Source of the DNA: Eubacterium sp.
GTDB taxonomy: Bacteria; Bacillota; Clostridia; Lachnospirales; Lachnospiraceae
DNA: 64,000 nt
Reading direction: 5' to 3'
NCBI GenBank assembly: GCA_017459345.1
Contig: JAFUDC010000091.1
Location: forward strand, 62,001-126,000
A program made the position numbers and the translations under genes. Below, in pieces: positions 7,815 to 15,673 of this stretch. Within the stretch, counting starts at the first letter, position 1; the number at the start of each line of letters is the position of its first letter. The notes under the pieces were generated by a model that saw nothing but the letters and a program-made list of their open reading frames with translations, was not told the origin of the DNA and did not search any database.

Positions 7815-9236
7815 ATGGCGTTAAGTACAGATGTTTTAACCAGTTATAAGAAGATTGACGAGGCAGCGGTTGATGCATTGCTGGCTAAAGAGATTGCTGC
7901 CAACGATAAGAAGATTGTTGTATTAGACGATGACCCCACAGGTGTGCAGACTGTTCATGATATCTCTGTTTACACCAACTGGGACAAGGACAGTGTGAGG
8001 AAGGCTTTTGAGGAGGAGAACAACCTCTTCTACATCATGACCAACTCCCGCGGTTTCACCGCTGAGCAGACCGATAAGGCTCATCACGAGATCGCAGCCG
8101 TTGTGGATGAAGTATCCAAGGAAACAGGCAAGAAGTACATTTTCATCAGCAGAAGCGACTCCACTCTCCGCGGACATTATCCGTTAGAGACTGAGATTCT
8201 GGCCAAAGAATATGCCAAAAACACCGGCTCCATCATCGACGGCGAGATTCTCTGCCCATTCTTCAAGGAGGGCGGCCGCTTTACCATCGATAACGTACAT
8301 TACGTAAAGTATGGCGATGAGCTGGTTCCGGCCAATGAGACAGAGTTCGCAAAGGACAAGACATTTGGCTATGTGGCTGCCAACATGAACGACTATATCG
8401 AGGAGAAGACCAAGGGCGCTTTCAAGGCAGACAGCGTGATTGGCATCTCCCTGGAAGATATTCATGACTGCAATATCGATAAGATCGAAGAGCAGCTGAT
8501 GGCTGTGAAGGATTTCAACAAGATTATCGTGAATGCGGTTGATTACGTGGACGTGAAGGTATTCTGCGTAGCTATGTACCGTGCCATGGCCAAGGGCAAG
8601 GTATTCATGTTCCGCACCGCAGCCGGCATCGTTAAGGTGATGGGCGGCGTGACAGACCAGCCGCTCCTTACCAGAGAGCAGATGGTAGTTAAGGAGACCA
8701 GCAACGGCGGTATCATCGTAGTTGGTTCCCACACAGATAAGACCACCAAGCAGGTTGAGTGCTTAAAGGAGCTTAAGGATATCGAGTTTATCGAGCTTGA
8801 TGCCACTCTGGTTAAGGATGACGCTGCCTTTGAGGCAGAAGTTCAGAGATGCCTTGACAAGGAAGAAGAGTGCATCAAGGCCGGCAAGACCGTATGCTGC
8901 TACACTACCCGTGCCCTGATCACAGCGGACACAGGCGATAAGGAAGATGAGCTTCGTCTTTCCGTTAAGATTTCCGATGCTGTACAGTCCCTGGTTGGCA
9001 GACTGTCCGTGACACCAGCCTTCGTTATCGCCAAGGGCGGTATCACCTCCAGTGATGTCGGAACCAAGGCCCTTGCCGTTCAGAAAGCGAATGTACTGGG
9101 CCAGATCAAGCCTGGTATCCCGGTTTGGCAGACCGGTCCTGAGAGCAAGTTCCCTCAGACTCCCTATGTCATCTTCCCGGGCAATGTTGGTGAGATCACC
9201 ACATTAAAAGAAGCTGTTGAAGTGCTGACCAAGTAA
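7815..9236 (+). CDS. Four-carbon acid sugar kinase family protein (DUF1537)
   Basis: A 473-residue protein. The N-terminal domain begins VLDDDPTGVQTVHDISVYTN and continues with TNSRGF and SRSDSTLRGHYPLE, the hallmark of the DUF1537 N-terminal fold. The C-terminal nucleotide-binding domain has GGIIVVGSHTDKTT, then FVIAKGGITSSDVG and PYVIFPGNVG, matching the kinase signatures. DUF1537 proteins phosphorylate 2- or 3-oxo-tetronates and related acid sugars made by a neighbouring dehydrogenase. Length is normal. The usual aldolase-type decarboxylase (OtnC-like) and isomerase (OtnI-like) are not next to it; a cyclase-family protein stands in that place. Confidence 0.9.
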   Translation: MALSTDVLTSYKKIDEAAVDALLAKEIAANDKKIVVLDDDPTGVQTVHDISVYTNWDKDSVRKAFEEENNLFYIMTNSRGFTAEQTDKAHHEIAAVVDEVSKETGKKYIFISRSDSTLRGHYPLETEILAKEYAKNTGSIIDGEILCPFFKEGGRFTIDNVHYVKYGDELVPANETEFAKDKTFGYVAANMNDYIEEKTKGAFKADSVIGISLEDIHDCNIDKIEEQLMAVKDFNKIIVNAVDYVDVKVFCVAMYRAMAKGKVFMFRTAAGIVKVMGGVTDQPLLTREQMVVKETSNGGIIVVGSHTDKTTKQVECLKELKDIEFIELDATLVKDDAAFEAEVQRCLDKEEECIKAGKTVCCYTTRALITADTGDKEDELRLSVKISDAVQSLVGRLSVTPAFVIAKGGITSSDVGTKALAVQKANVLGQIKPGIPVWQTGPESKFPQTPYVIFPGNVGEITTLKEAVEVLTK

Positions 9237-9278
9237 TGGAAACCCAAAAATAATAATATATATAAGGAGGAATTTGTT

Positions 9279-9968
9279 ATGTTTATGTTCTTATCCCACA
9301 TTCTAGATCCTGACGGATATGCATGGCCAGGTGAGCCGGTTGTATCAACCAGACAGTGCACAGATGTTTCTGAAGAGACTCCCTTCTGCAGCTTCATTTC
9401 TGAAGTACCGAACCATTGCGGAACCCATATGGACGCTCCCCGTCACTTTGTAAAAGACGGACTTTCCATCAATGAGCTGGGTATCGAGTATTTCTGCCAT
9501 CATGATGTAGCTCTCCTCGAGATTCCCAAAGAGCCGGTACAGGGCATCTACAAAGAAGACTTAGAGCCATTCGCTGATATCCTTTCCAAGGTATCCTTCG
9601 CTCTGATCCGTACAGGTCTTGAGAAGTATCGTGACACTGATCAGAATATCTACCAGAACGAGGGTGCTTACATCGCTCCAAGCGCCGGCGATTATCTGAC
9701 AGAGACATTCCCCAACCTCAAGGGTATCGGTATGGACTTCCTGGCAATCGGATCTGCTTCCGCTTCATGTCCGGAAGGCGAGCTTCCGCCGGATTGTCAC
9801 AGACATATCCTTGGATACTACACCGGCAAGTTCTGTACAGGCGTTGAGGATATGCATCTTTCCGAGATTCCTGCAGGCGCCAAGATCAAGACCTTCATCA
9901 ATGCTCCTCTTCGCATCAAGGGCCTTGACTCCAGCCAGGTTGTTTGTATCGCTGAGATCGAAGACTAA
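9279..9968 (+). CDS. Cyclase family protein (metal-dependent hydrolase, kynurenine formamidase-like)
   Basis: A 229-residue protein with AAGGAGGAATTTGTT before its ATG. It carries the metal-binding signature of the cyclase/KynB superfamily: HCGTHMDAPRHF (about residues 46-57), where the His and Asp residues bind a divalent metal. DGLSINELGIEYF and GADFLAIGS-like elements (GIGMDFLAIGSAS) follow the superfamily order. Known members hydrolyse N-formylkynurenine or act on cyclic amides and lactones. As the third gene of a dehydrogenase and DUF1537-kinase operon, it may open a lactone or process the phosphorylated keto acid; this is inference. It lies 42 bp after the kinase gene. Confidence 0.85.
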   Translation: MFMFLSHILDPDGYAWPGEPVVSTRQCTDVSEETPFCSFISEVPNHCGTHMDAPRHFVKDGLSINELGIEYFCHHDVALLEIPKEPVQGIYKEDLEPFADILSKVSFALIRTGLEKYRDTDQNIYQNEGAYIAPSAGDYLTETFPNLKGIGMDFLAIGSASASCPEGELPPDCHRHILGYYTGKFCTGVEDMHLSEIPAGAKIKTFINAPLRIKGLDSSQVVCIAEIED

Positions 9969-10046
9969 TTATCTTTCGATTCCTTTACGCTGGCAAATAT
10001 AAACTATTCACAGTGAAAAAGGCATAGCCGGCAGTATAAAGCAAAA

Positions 10047-10072
10047 AAGGGTGTCCCTCATGGGGCACCCTT
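10047..10072 (-). terminator. Terminator between convergent genes
   Basis: AAGGGTGTCCC and GGGGCACCCTT form a stem of 11 bp around a four-base loop. Read on the minus strand it is followed by CTTTTTTG, so it should end the GntR transcript; on the plus strand the T run is poor. Confidence 0.75.
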
Positions 10073-10080
10073 GATGTCTT

Positions 10081-10734
10081 TTATATCAGGTCCAGGTTGA
10101 TCTTCTGGGCCACGTTCATATGGTGGTCGATCAGTGTTTCCAGATCTCTGAGCTTCCCATCCTTGATCATCTCCAGCATGCGAACATGCTCTTTCACGGT
10201 TTCCTCCATACGTCCCTCACGGGAGAAGGATGTCACGGTCTGCCAGAATATACGGTACATAAACCTGCGGTAGATCTCCAGCATGGCTTCGTTGCCGACA
10301 AACTGAACCACACTCCGGTGGAACTCATAATCCTTGCGGGCAAAATCCTCGTTGTCGTGAGTCGTTCTCATGATCTCCACCTGACTGTCCACCTTGCCGG
10401 TCAGCTTCTTGTAGTAGGTCTGGCCGCGTTCGGTATTAAGCTGCCTGGACAGCTGCTTAAAACAGTAGATCTCAAGAGCATTCCGGATCTGGTAGGTACC
10501 TATGATATCCGCCTCCGTCATCTTATGGAGGGTAAATCCCTTGCTTGGAAAAACATCGATATAACGTTCCTGCTCTAATCTGAGCACCGCATCCCGGAAG
10601 GGGGTTCTGGATACGCCGATGTCCTGTGCCATCTTATTCAGAGAGTAGAACTCTCCTTCTTTTAACTTGCCATCTTTGATCAGTCCGATCAGGTGTTCAT
10701 ATGCCTTGGCCTGAAGCATCTGTGGTTCTTTCAT
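10081..10734 (-). CDS. GntR family transcriptional regulator (FadR/FCD type)
   Basis: A 217-residue DNA-binding protein. Residues about 5-70 are the winged helix-turn-helix (LKEGEFYSLNKMAQDIGVSRTPFRDAVLRLE written over two helices, with the SRTP recognition segment). Residues about 80-215 are an all-helical FCD ligand domain; conserved metal-binding Asp and His positions are suggested by YEFHRSVVQF and TLIDHHMNVA. FCD regulators respond to small carboxylates and usually repress the nearby catabolic operon. It lies convergent to the dehydrogenase-kinase-cyclase operon, and the 14-bp palindrome at 6874 is its likely site. ATG 10734 has GAGGTG upstream. Confidence 0.93.
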   Translation of the reverse strand: MKEPQMLQAKAYEHLIGLIKDGKLKEGEFYSLNKMAQDIGVSRTPFRDAVLRLEQERYIDVFPSKGFTLHKMTEADIIGTYQIRNALEIYCFKQLSRQLNTERGQTYYKKLTGKVDSQVEIMRTTHDNEDFARKDYEFHRSVVQFVGNEAMLEIYRRFMYRIFWQTVTSFSREGRMEETVKEHVRMLEMIKDGKLRDLETLIDHHMNVAQKINLDLI

Positions 10735-10783
10735 AAATCAGCGCACCTCATAGCTGTGTGTTATCCTCATGTCGTATATTCTG

Positions 10784-10811
10784 AACATATCCAAAACACT
10801 GAAAGTATCAA
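10784..10811 (-). promoter_or_regulatory. Possible promoter of the GntR gene
   Basis: On the minus strand TTGATA (10811-10806) and TATGTT (10789-10784) are 16 bp apart, about 50 bp before the ATG. The -10 box is a weak match. The remaining stretch to 11086 holds no gene or structure that I can name. Confidence 0.4.
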
Positions 10812-11086
10812 AGACCGGCTATAAGAGTCATCATGCAATATTTTGAATCTGATCTCTTATATTTTACCGTCTGGTTAAAATGATGTCAATCCCTCTGATT
10901 AAATTTGCAAGTGCCGCAAGTGGTGGCTGGGCTGGCTGAAGTCAGATGATATGGGAAATATATCAATCATTAATCCGGATAAGAAGAATGAATTCAGATA
11001 AAACTGCGAAAATAATTACACAAATCTCTTAAAATGTGTATTAATCCAAGAAAATTCTGAATATAAAAGAATTTTTAAAAAAGTAA

Positions 11087-11115
11087 TTGACAAAACTGAG
11101 ATGACGGTGTAGTAT
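11087..11115 (+). promoter_or_regulatory. Strong promoter of the 515-nt transcript
   Basis: TTGACA (11087-11092) and TAGTAT (11110-11115) are 17 bp apart, in an AT-rich setting. Transcription should start near 11122. No coding gene follows before the terminator at 11593. Confidence 0.75.
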
Positions 11116-11121
11116 ATAGAC

Positions 11122-11637
11122 AACAACAAGAAACGAACAGTTCGATTCTAAAAGTTTAAAGTGATTTTGGAGGATGGTCCGATGGGAACATAATCTTTAA
11201 AAAACGATAATCTAAGAAACGAGGTAAGGACCGATGTACACGTAAGGCTTGATGCATAATTTAAATCTCTTGAAAGAGTTCATATAGATGATACGTATTG
11301 GTATAGTGTAGATGAAGTCAAGAAGGAGATGGTTACATATGAAAGGCAGAGATCCATAAGGGACCGTACAAAACCGTAGGTTTTAGCAGATACATGCAGT
11401 ATTTGGACCAGTTGCTATAGCAGGAGGTTATTAAGTGAAGCTTCAGATTATTTGAAGACGTGATTTCATTTCAGAGTTTGTGTAAGAGTTGGATAGAATA
11501 TGTTAGAGTATGAGATGGAATCACACGAATAAGAGATTAAAATCTATGAAAGCGAAGGTGTATAAAATGAAATTAAAGGAAATTCATTCATAGCACTACC
11601 TGATGAGAAGAGAAATCGTCAGGTAGTGCTTTTTTTG
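11122..11637 (+). ncRNA. Candidate structured non-coding RNA, about 515 nt
   Basis: The unit is bounded by a good promoter (11087-11115) and a strong intrinsic terminator (11593-11636) and has no reading frame of 60 codons. Base-paired elements are visible: GGTCC at 11176-11180 can pair with GGACC at 11228-11232 or with GGACC at 11405-11409; CTCT/AGAG near 11267; AAAACC (11370-11375) with GGTTTT (11379-11384); CTTCA/TGAAG at 11441-11457; and GTGATTTCAT (11460-11469) with ATGGAATCAC (11515-11524). At least five tiny reading frames each have a purine-rich site before them: 11182-11193, 11234-11245, 11339-11359, 11435-11455 and 11546-11593, the last encoding 15 residues. Large clostridial RNAs such as ROOL or OLE are candidates by size only. 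A decayed gene is the main alternative. Confidence 0.5.
11593..11636 (+). terminator. Strong intrinsic terminator of the 515-nt unit
   Basis: GCACTACCTGA (11593-11603) and TCAGGTAGTGC (11619-11629) form a perfect 11-bp stem, followed by seven T. Confidence 0.93.
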
Positions 11638-11832
11638 TTTTTTAAATTATGTTCATAGTTTTTTGAGTAGCTTTAGTATCTATCTAATTAATGGCTTTTC
11701 ATTAAAAGGGATAAGTGTTATAATTTCGAGATAGGGAGCTGGATTTTGTTTCGGCTGCAAGATGGGGCATCCGGACAATACTAATCAGACACGAAACATT
11801 AAAAGAATGAGTGACCCAGAGGAGCAGAGGAT

Positions 11833-13116
11833 ATGACAGAAAAGGAAAAAAGAGATCATGGAATGATCTATGATGCCAATTATGATGAAGAGCTGCAGAA
11901 AGAACTGATGAGGACCAAGGATATCTGTTTTGAGTACAATATGCTGCGTCCCTCAGACCTGGAAAAGAAAAAAGAAATCATGGACGCCCTGCTGGGGAAA
12001 ACCGGTGAGAATTATGCTATCATGGCCCCCTTCTGGTGCGACTATGGCTATAATATAAAGATTGGAGAGCGCTTTTACGCAAACCACAATTGTGTGATTC
12101 TGGACGGTGGCCGGGTGACCTTCGGGGATGATGTCTTCATCGGGCCGGACTGCGGATTCTATACTGCCGGTCACCCACTGGATGTGGCCAGGCGCAATGC
12201 CGGCCTGGAGTATGCCAGCCCCATCACTGTGGGCAATAATGTCTGGTTTGGCGGCGGTGTCCGGGTGATGCCGGGTGTAACCATCGGAGATAACACGGTA
12301 ATCGGAGGCGGCAGTGTCGTGACCCATGATATACCCTCCGGTGTCCTGGCAGCAGGCAATCCCTGTCGGATCATTCGGGAACTTACGGAGGAAGAGACGG
12401 GACAATCTGATAAACCAGTCCTGGATATAAGTGATCTCTCAGAGCTGATGGCAGGAGCGGATTCTGCGCTGGAAAAAGTGGAGGAGAAACCGAAGGACGA
12501 TACTATCCTGGGAAATCCCAGAAAGCCGGAGGGGGAGGACGGTGCCAGGATGCTGTCCCGCATGAACAAGAGCCATGCCCCGGTGACAGAGTGGGCACTT
12601 ACCTTCCTGAATCCCGAGGGTGTAAAGGAGATGCTTGATATCGGATGCGGCGGAGGCGCCACCATCCGCCGGCTCCATAATCTGGCACCGGAGGCGAAAG
12701 TGACCGGGGTAGATTACTCTCCGGTATCTGTGCAGCAGTCCAGGGAATTCAATGAAGAACTGATCAGGGAAGCAAAAGTGGAGGTCTATGAAGCCTCTGT
12801 GGAGGAAATGCCCTTTGAGGATGATACATTTGACCGGATCACCACGGTAGAAAGCTTCTACTTCTGGCCGGATCCCCAGGAGAACCTGAAGGAGGTCCGC
12901 AGGGTGCTGAAGCCGGGAGGACATTTTTTCCTGATTGCGGATATCTACGGGAAGGCCGGCCTGGATGAGGCAGTCCAGAATAATATAGAGCTGTATGACC
13001 TCTTCAATCCGTCCAAGGAAGAATTCCTGATCCTGCTTCGCAATGCGGGATTTGCCGCAGTTAAGATACATGTGAAGGACGGGACGGACTGGATCTGTGT
13101 GGAAGGAATTAAGTAG
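11833..13116 (+). CDS. Fusion of a maltose/galactoside O-acetyltransferase and a SAM-dependent methyltransferase
   Basis: A 427-residue protein with two enzymes in one chain. Residues 1-185 match the Maa/LacA left-handed beta-helix acetyltransferases: an N-terminal helical pair, then hexapeptide repeats with ANHNCVILDGG, the catalytic-His segment YTAGHPLDVARR, and IGGGSVVTHDIPSGVLAAGNP at the end. A charged linker runs from about 186 to 240. Residues about 240-427 are a class I methyltransferase with the SAM motif LDIGCGGGATIRRL, an acidic VDYSP, and a post-II segment VLKPGGHFFLIADIYG. The first part acetylates sugars from acetyl-CoA; the methyl acceptor is unknown. The frame is continuous, so it is a genuine fusion. 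A nearby promoter is not obvious; GAGGAGCAGAGG precedes the ATG. Confidence 0.9.
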   Translation: MTEKEKRDHGMIYDANYDEELQKELMRTKDICFEYNMLRPSDLEKKKEIMDALLGKTGENYAIMAPFWCDYGYNIKIGERFYANHNCVILDGGRVTFGDDVFIGPDCGFYTAGHPLDVARRNAGLEYASPITVGNNVWFGGGVRVMPGVTIGDNTVIGGGSVVTHDIPSGVLAAGNPCRIIRELTEEETGQSDKPVLDISDLSELMAGADSALEKVEEKPKDDTILGNPRKPEGEDGARMLSRMNKSHAPVTEWALTFLNPEGVKEMLDIGCGGGATIRRLHNLAPEAKVTGVDYSPVSVQQSREFNEELIREAKVEVYEASVEEMPFEDDTFDRITTVESFYFWPDPQENLKEVRRVLKPGGHFFLIADIYGKAGLDEAVQNNIELYDLFNPSKEEFLILLRNAGFAAVKIHVKDGTDWICVEGIK

Positions 13117-13173
13117 TTCTCCGGGATGATAGAACAAATGAGAAGAGAGACCAGGATATAGAGGAAGAATAAT

Positions 13174-14154
13174 ATGAAAGGTGAAAGAAAGATTGTCATA
13201 TTAGATGGCTACACTGAAAACCCCGGTGACCTGTCCTGGGATGGTATAGCACAGTATGGGGAATTGACGGTTTATGACAGGACGCCCAGGGAGGACGAGG
13301 AGGAAATCTTAAGACGAATCGGGGATGCGGAGATCGTATTTACCAACAAGACTCCTCTTACGGCCTCAATCATAGATCAGGCTCCCGAAATGGCCTATAT
13401 CGGTGTTCTGGCAACAGGTTATAACGTGGTGGATGTGGATGCTGCCGCTAAGAAAAGGATTCCTGTGACCAATATTCCGGCTTATGGAACGGCGGCGGTA
13501 GCCCAGTTTACCATGTCTCTGCTGCTGGAAATATGCAACCAGGTGGGTCATCACAGCCAGGCCGTCCATGAGGGACGCTGGGAAAACAGCCAGGATTTCT
13601 GCTTCTGGGATACCCCTCTGATGGAGCTTTCCGGAAAGACCCTTGGAATCATAGGCTATGGCAGGATCGGCCAGGAAACCGGGAGACTTGCCCAGGCTTT
13701 CGGCATGAATATTCTGGCATGGGCCAGACATCCCAGGAAGGAGCTGGAGTCAGATACCGTGCGGTATGCGGCAGATCTTGATGAACTCTTTGCCGGGTCG
13801 GATGTCATCAGTCTCCACTGCCCTCTCTTTCCGGAAACGGAGGGTCTGATCAACAAGGAGAATATTGCTAAGATGAAGGATGGCGTCATTCTCCTGAATA
13901 CGGCCAGAGGCCCTGTGGTCAATGAGGCTGATTTAGCTGAGGCCTTAAACAGCGGCAAGGTTTACGCAGCCGGGATGGATGTGGTATCGACAGAGCCCAT
14001 CCGGGGAGATAACCCCCTGCTTCAGGCCAGAAACTGCTTCATCACCCCTCATATTGCCTGGGCTTCAAAGGAAAGCCGCCAGAGGCTGATGGATACAGCG
14101 GTGGCTAACCTTGCGGCTTACCTGTCCGGCAAGCCTGAAAATGTGGTGAATTAA
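13174..14154 (+). CDS. D-2-hydroxyacid dehydrogenase (glycerate/hydroxypyruvate type)
   Basis: A 326-residue NAD-dependent dehydrogenase. The nucleotide-binding segment is LGIIGYGRIGQETGRLAQAFG near residue 153. The catalytic set is in place: Arg in NTARGPVVNEADL, Glu in DVVSTEPI and His in ITPHIAWAS. The N-terminal catalytic domain begins with an unusual DGYTENPGDLSWDGI, which I associate with hydroxypyruvate reductase-like members (HprA). The enzyme would interconvert a 2-keto acid and a D-2-hydroxy acid such as hydroxypyruvate and D-glycerate. It lies 57 bp after the acetyltransferase fusion and has a terminator 58 bp downstream, so the two may form one unit. Confidence 0.93.
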   Translation: MKGERKIVILDGYTENPGDLSWDGIAQYGELTVYDRTPREDEEEILRRIGDAEIVFTNKTPLTASIIDQAPEMAYIGVLATGYNVVDVDAAAKKRIPVTNIPAYGTAAVAQFTMSLLLEICNQVGHHSQAVHEGRWENSQDFCFWDTPLMELSGKTLGIIGYGRIGQETGRLAQAFGMNILAWARHPRKELESDTVRYAADLDELFAGSDVISLHCPLFPETEGLINKENIAKMKDGVILLNTARGPVVNEADLAEALNSGKVYAAGMDVVSTEPIRGDNPLLQARNCFITPHIAWASKESRQRLMDTAVANLAAYLSGKPENVVN

Positions 14155-14212
14155 GTAAAAGTTATACTTGAATTATTAATTTACAGAATATATAATATAA
14201 TATTGACCAACC

Positions 14213-14237
14213 AAAACCAGCCTAGTGCTGGTTTTGT
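14213..14237 (+). terminator. Intrinsic terminator after the hydroxyacid dehydrogenase gene
   Basis: AAAACCAGC (14213-14221) and GCTGGTTTT (14227-14235) form a perfect 9-bp stem with a five-base loop, ending in TTTTGT. Confidence 0.75.
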
Positions 14238-14319
14238 AATTGGTTACAAGAATCTTTAAATACTGCTGATTATTCTCATGAAACAGATAAAGGATATATT
14301 TGAAAAGGAGATGTTTATT

Positions 14320-15582
14320 ATGACAAAGATAGATATTATTTCCGGTTTTCTGGGGGCCGGCAAGACGACGTTGATCAAGAAGCTGATTGAGGAAGCTCTT
14401 CAGGGACAGAAAATCGTTCTGATTGAGAATGAATTCGGAGAGATTGGGATTGACGGAGGATTCCTGAAAGAGTCCGGAATTCAGATTAATGAGATGAACT
14501 CCGGATGTATCTGCTGTTCTCTGGTAGATGACTTTAATGTGGCGCTGAAGGAAGTATTAGCCCAGTACAGCCCGGACCGAATTATCATTGAACCTTCAGG
14601 CGTGGGCAAGCTGTCCGATGTCATCAAGGCAGTGCAGCAGGTCGTGGACGGGGAGAACGTGATCCTGAACAGTTATATCACTGTGGCAGATGCAGTCCGC
14701 GCAAAAATGTATCTCAAGAACTTCGGAGAATTTTATAAGAATCAGGTGGAGTACGCCAGCGCAATTATCTTAAGCCGTACCCAGAACGTTAAGGAAGAAA
14801 AGCTTGAGAAGGCTGTTGACCTTATCCGGGGAATCAATGATAAATCCCCCATTGTGACGACTCCCTGGGATGACCTGACCGGAGCGCAGATTCTTGAGGT
14901 GATGGAAGGAAAGAATGACTTTGCGGCTGAGCTGCTCGCCGCCGCAGAGGTTTGCCCGGAATGCGGACATGTTCATCATGACGGGGAGTGCTGTGACCAC
15001 GATCATGATCATGAGCATGAGCATCATCACCATCATGACCACGATCATGAGCACCATCACGACCACGACCATGATCATCATGAGCATGATTACGACCACG
15101 ACCATGATCATGATCATCATCATGAGCACCATCATGACCATGAGCATCATCATGACCATGATCACGACCACGACCATGATCATGAGCATCATCATGAGCA
15201 CCATCATGACCATGATCACGACCACGACCATGATCATGAGCATCATCATGACCATGACCATCACCATCACCATGACCATGACCACCATCATCACCATGCG
15301 GATGAGGTGTTCACCAGCTGGGGGCTTGAGACACCCAAGAAGTTCACAGAGGATAAGATCCGTGAGATTCTCACGGTCCTTGCCAGGGAAGAGGATAATG
15401 AATATGGTGTGATCCTTAGGGCCAAGGGTATTGTCCCGGATGAGAAAGGCGGCTGGCTTCACTTTGACCTGGTTCCCGGTGAGCAGGAGGTTCGTTATGG
15501 CTCTGCTGATTATACCGGAAGAATCTGCGTAATCGGAGCTGAACTGAAGGAGGATAAGCTCTCTGAGCTGTTCGGATTATAA
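14320..15582 (+). CDS. COG0523 (CobW/ZNG1-type) GTPase with very long His-rich metal-binding insert
   Basis: ATG 14320 is chosen because AAGGAG lies nine bases upstream; an in-frame ATG at 14278 has no site. The product has 420 residues. Residues 1-215 are the G domain: Walker A GFLGAGKTTLIKK, EFGEIGIDGGFL, the family metal motif NSGCICCSL (CxCC), and IIEPSGVG. Residues about 226-327 are a low-complexity stretch with about 60 His plus Asp and Glu, among the longest inserts I would expect in this family. The CobW C-terminal domain follows (about 330-420). COG0523 proteins are GTP-driven metallochaperones for Zn, Co, Ni or Fe. The neighbour at 15674 belongs to the same superfamily, and they are probably co-transcribed. 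Confidence 0.92.
   Translation: MTKIDIISGFLGAGKTTLIKKLIEEALQGQKIVLIENEFGEIGIDGGFLKESGIQINEMNSGCICCSLVDDFNVALKEVLAQYSPDRIIIEPSGVGKLSDVIKAVQQVVDGENVILNSYITVADAVRAKMYLKNFGEFYKNQVEYASAIILSRTQNVKEEKLEKAVDLIRGINDKSPIVTTPWDDLTGAQILEVMEGKNDFAAELLAAAEVCPECGHVHHDGECCDHDHDHEHEHHHHHDHDHEHHHDHDHDHHEHDYDHDHDHDHHHEHHHDHEHHHDHDHDHDHDHEHHHEHHHDHDHDHDHDHEHHHDHDHHHHHDHDHHHHHADEVFTSWGLETPKKFTEDKIREILTVLAREEDNEYGVILRAKGIVPDEKGGWLHFDLVPGEQEVRYGSADYTGRICVIGAELKEDKLSELFGL
14998..15300 (+). repeat. His/Asp/Glu codon repeat with a 54-bp tandem unit
   Basis: About 300 bp of CAT, CAC, GAC, GAT and GAG codons. Within it, 47 bases from 15151 recur exactly from 15205, a period of 54 bp, which points to recent expansion by slippage or unequal crossing-over. 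Confidence 0.9.
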
Positions 15583-15673
15583 GAGTTTCAGATATTTGAG
15601 CTATATGAATGATAAAGATATTAGTTGTTTCGCAGTTCGATTGATTAGATCTTTAGAGATGGGGTAATATAAT

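Noticed and set aside
11122..11637. RNase P RNA or tmRNA
   Set aside because: The GAGGAAAGTCC-type core of RNase P and the tag-peptide frame of tmRNA are both absent.
12439..13137. Minus-strand frame opposite the methyltransferase half of the fusion
   Set aside because: No start signal or motif, and the plus frame is continuous and typical.
15001..15297. CRISPR-like array
   Set aside because: The repeats are in-frame His/Asp codons of a COG0523 protein, not repeats with unique spacers.
14770..15462. Minus-strand Met/Val-rich frame opposite the His-rich insert
   Set aside because: It is the antisense of CAT/CAC repeats and looks hydrophobic only for that reason.
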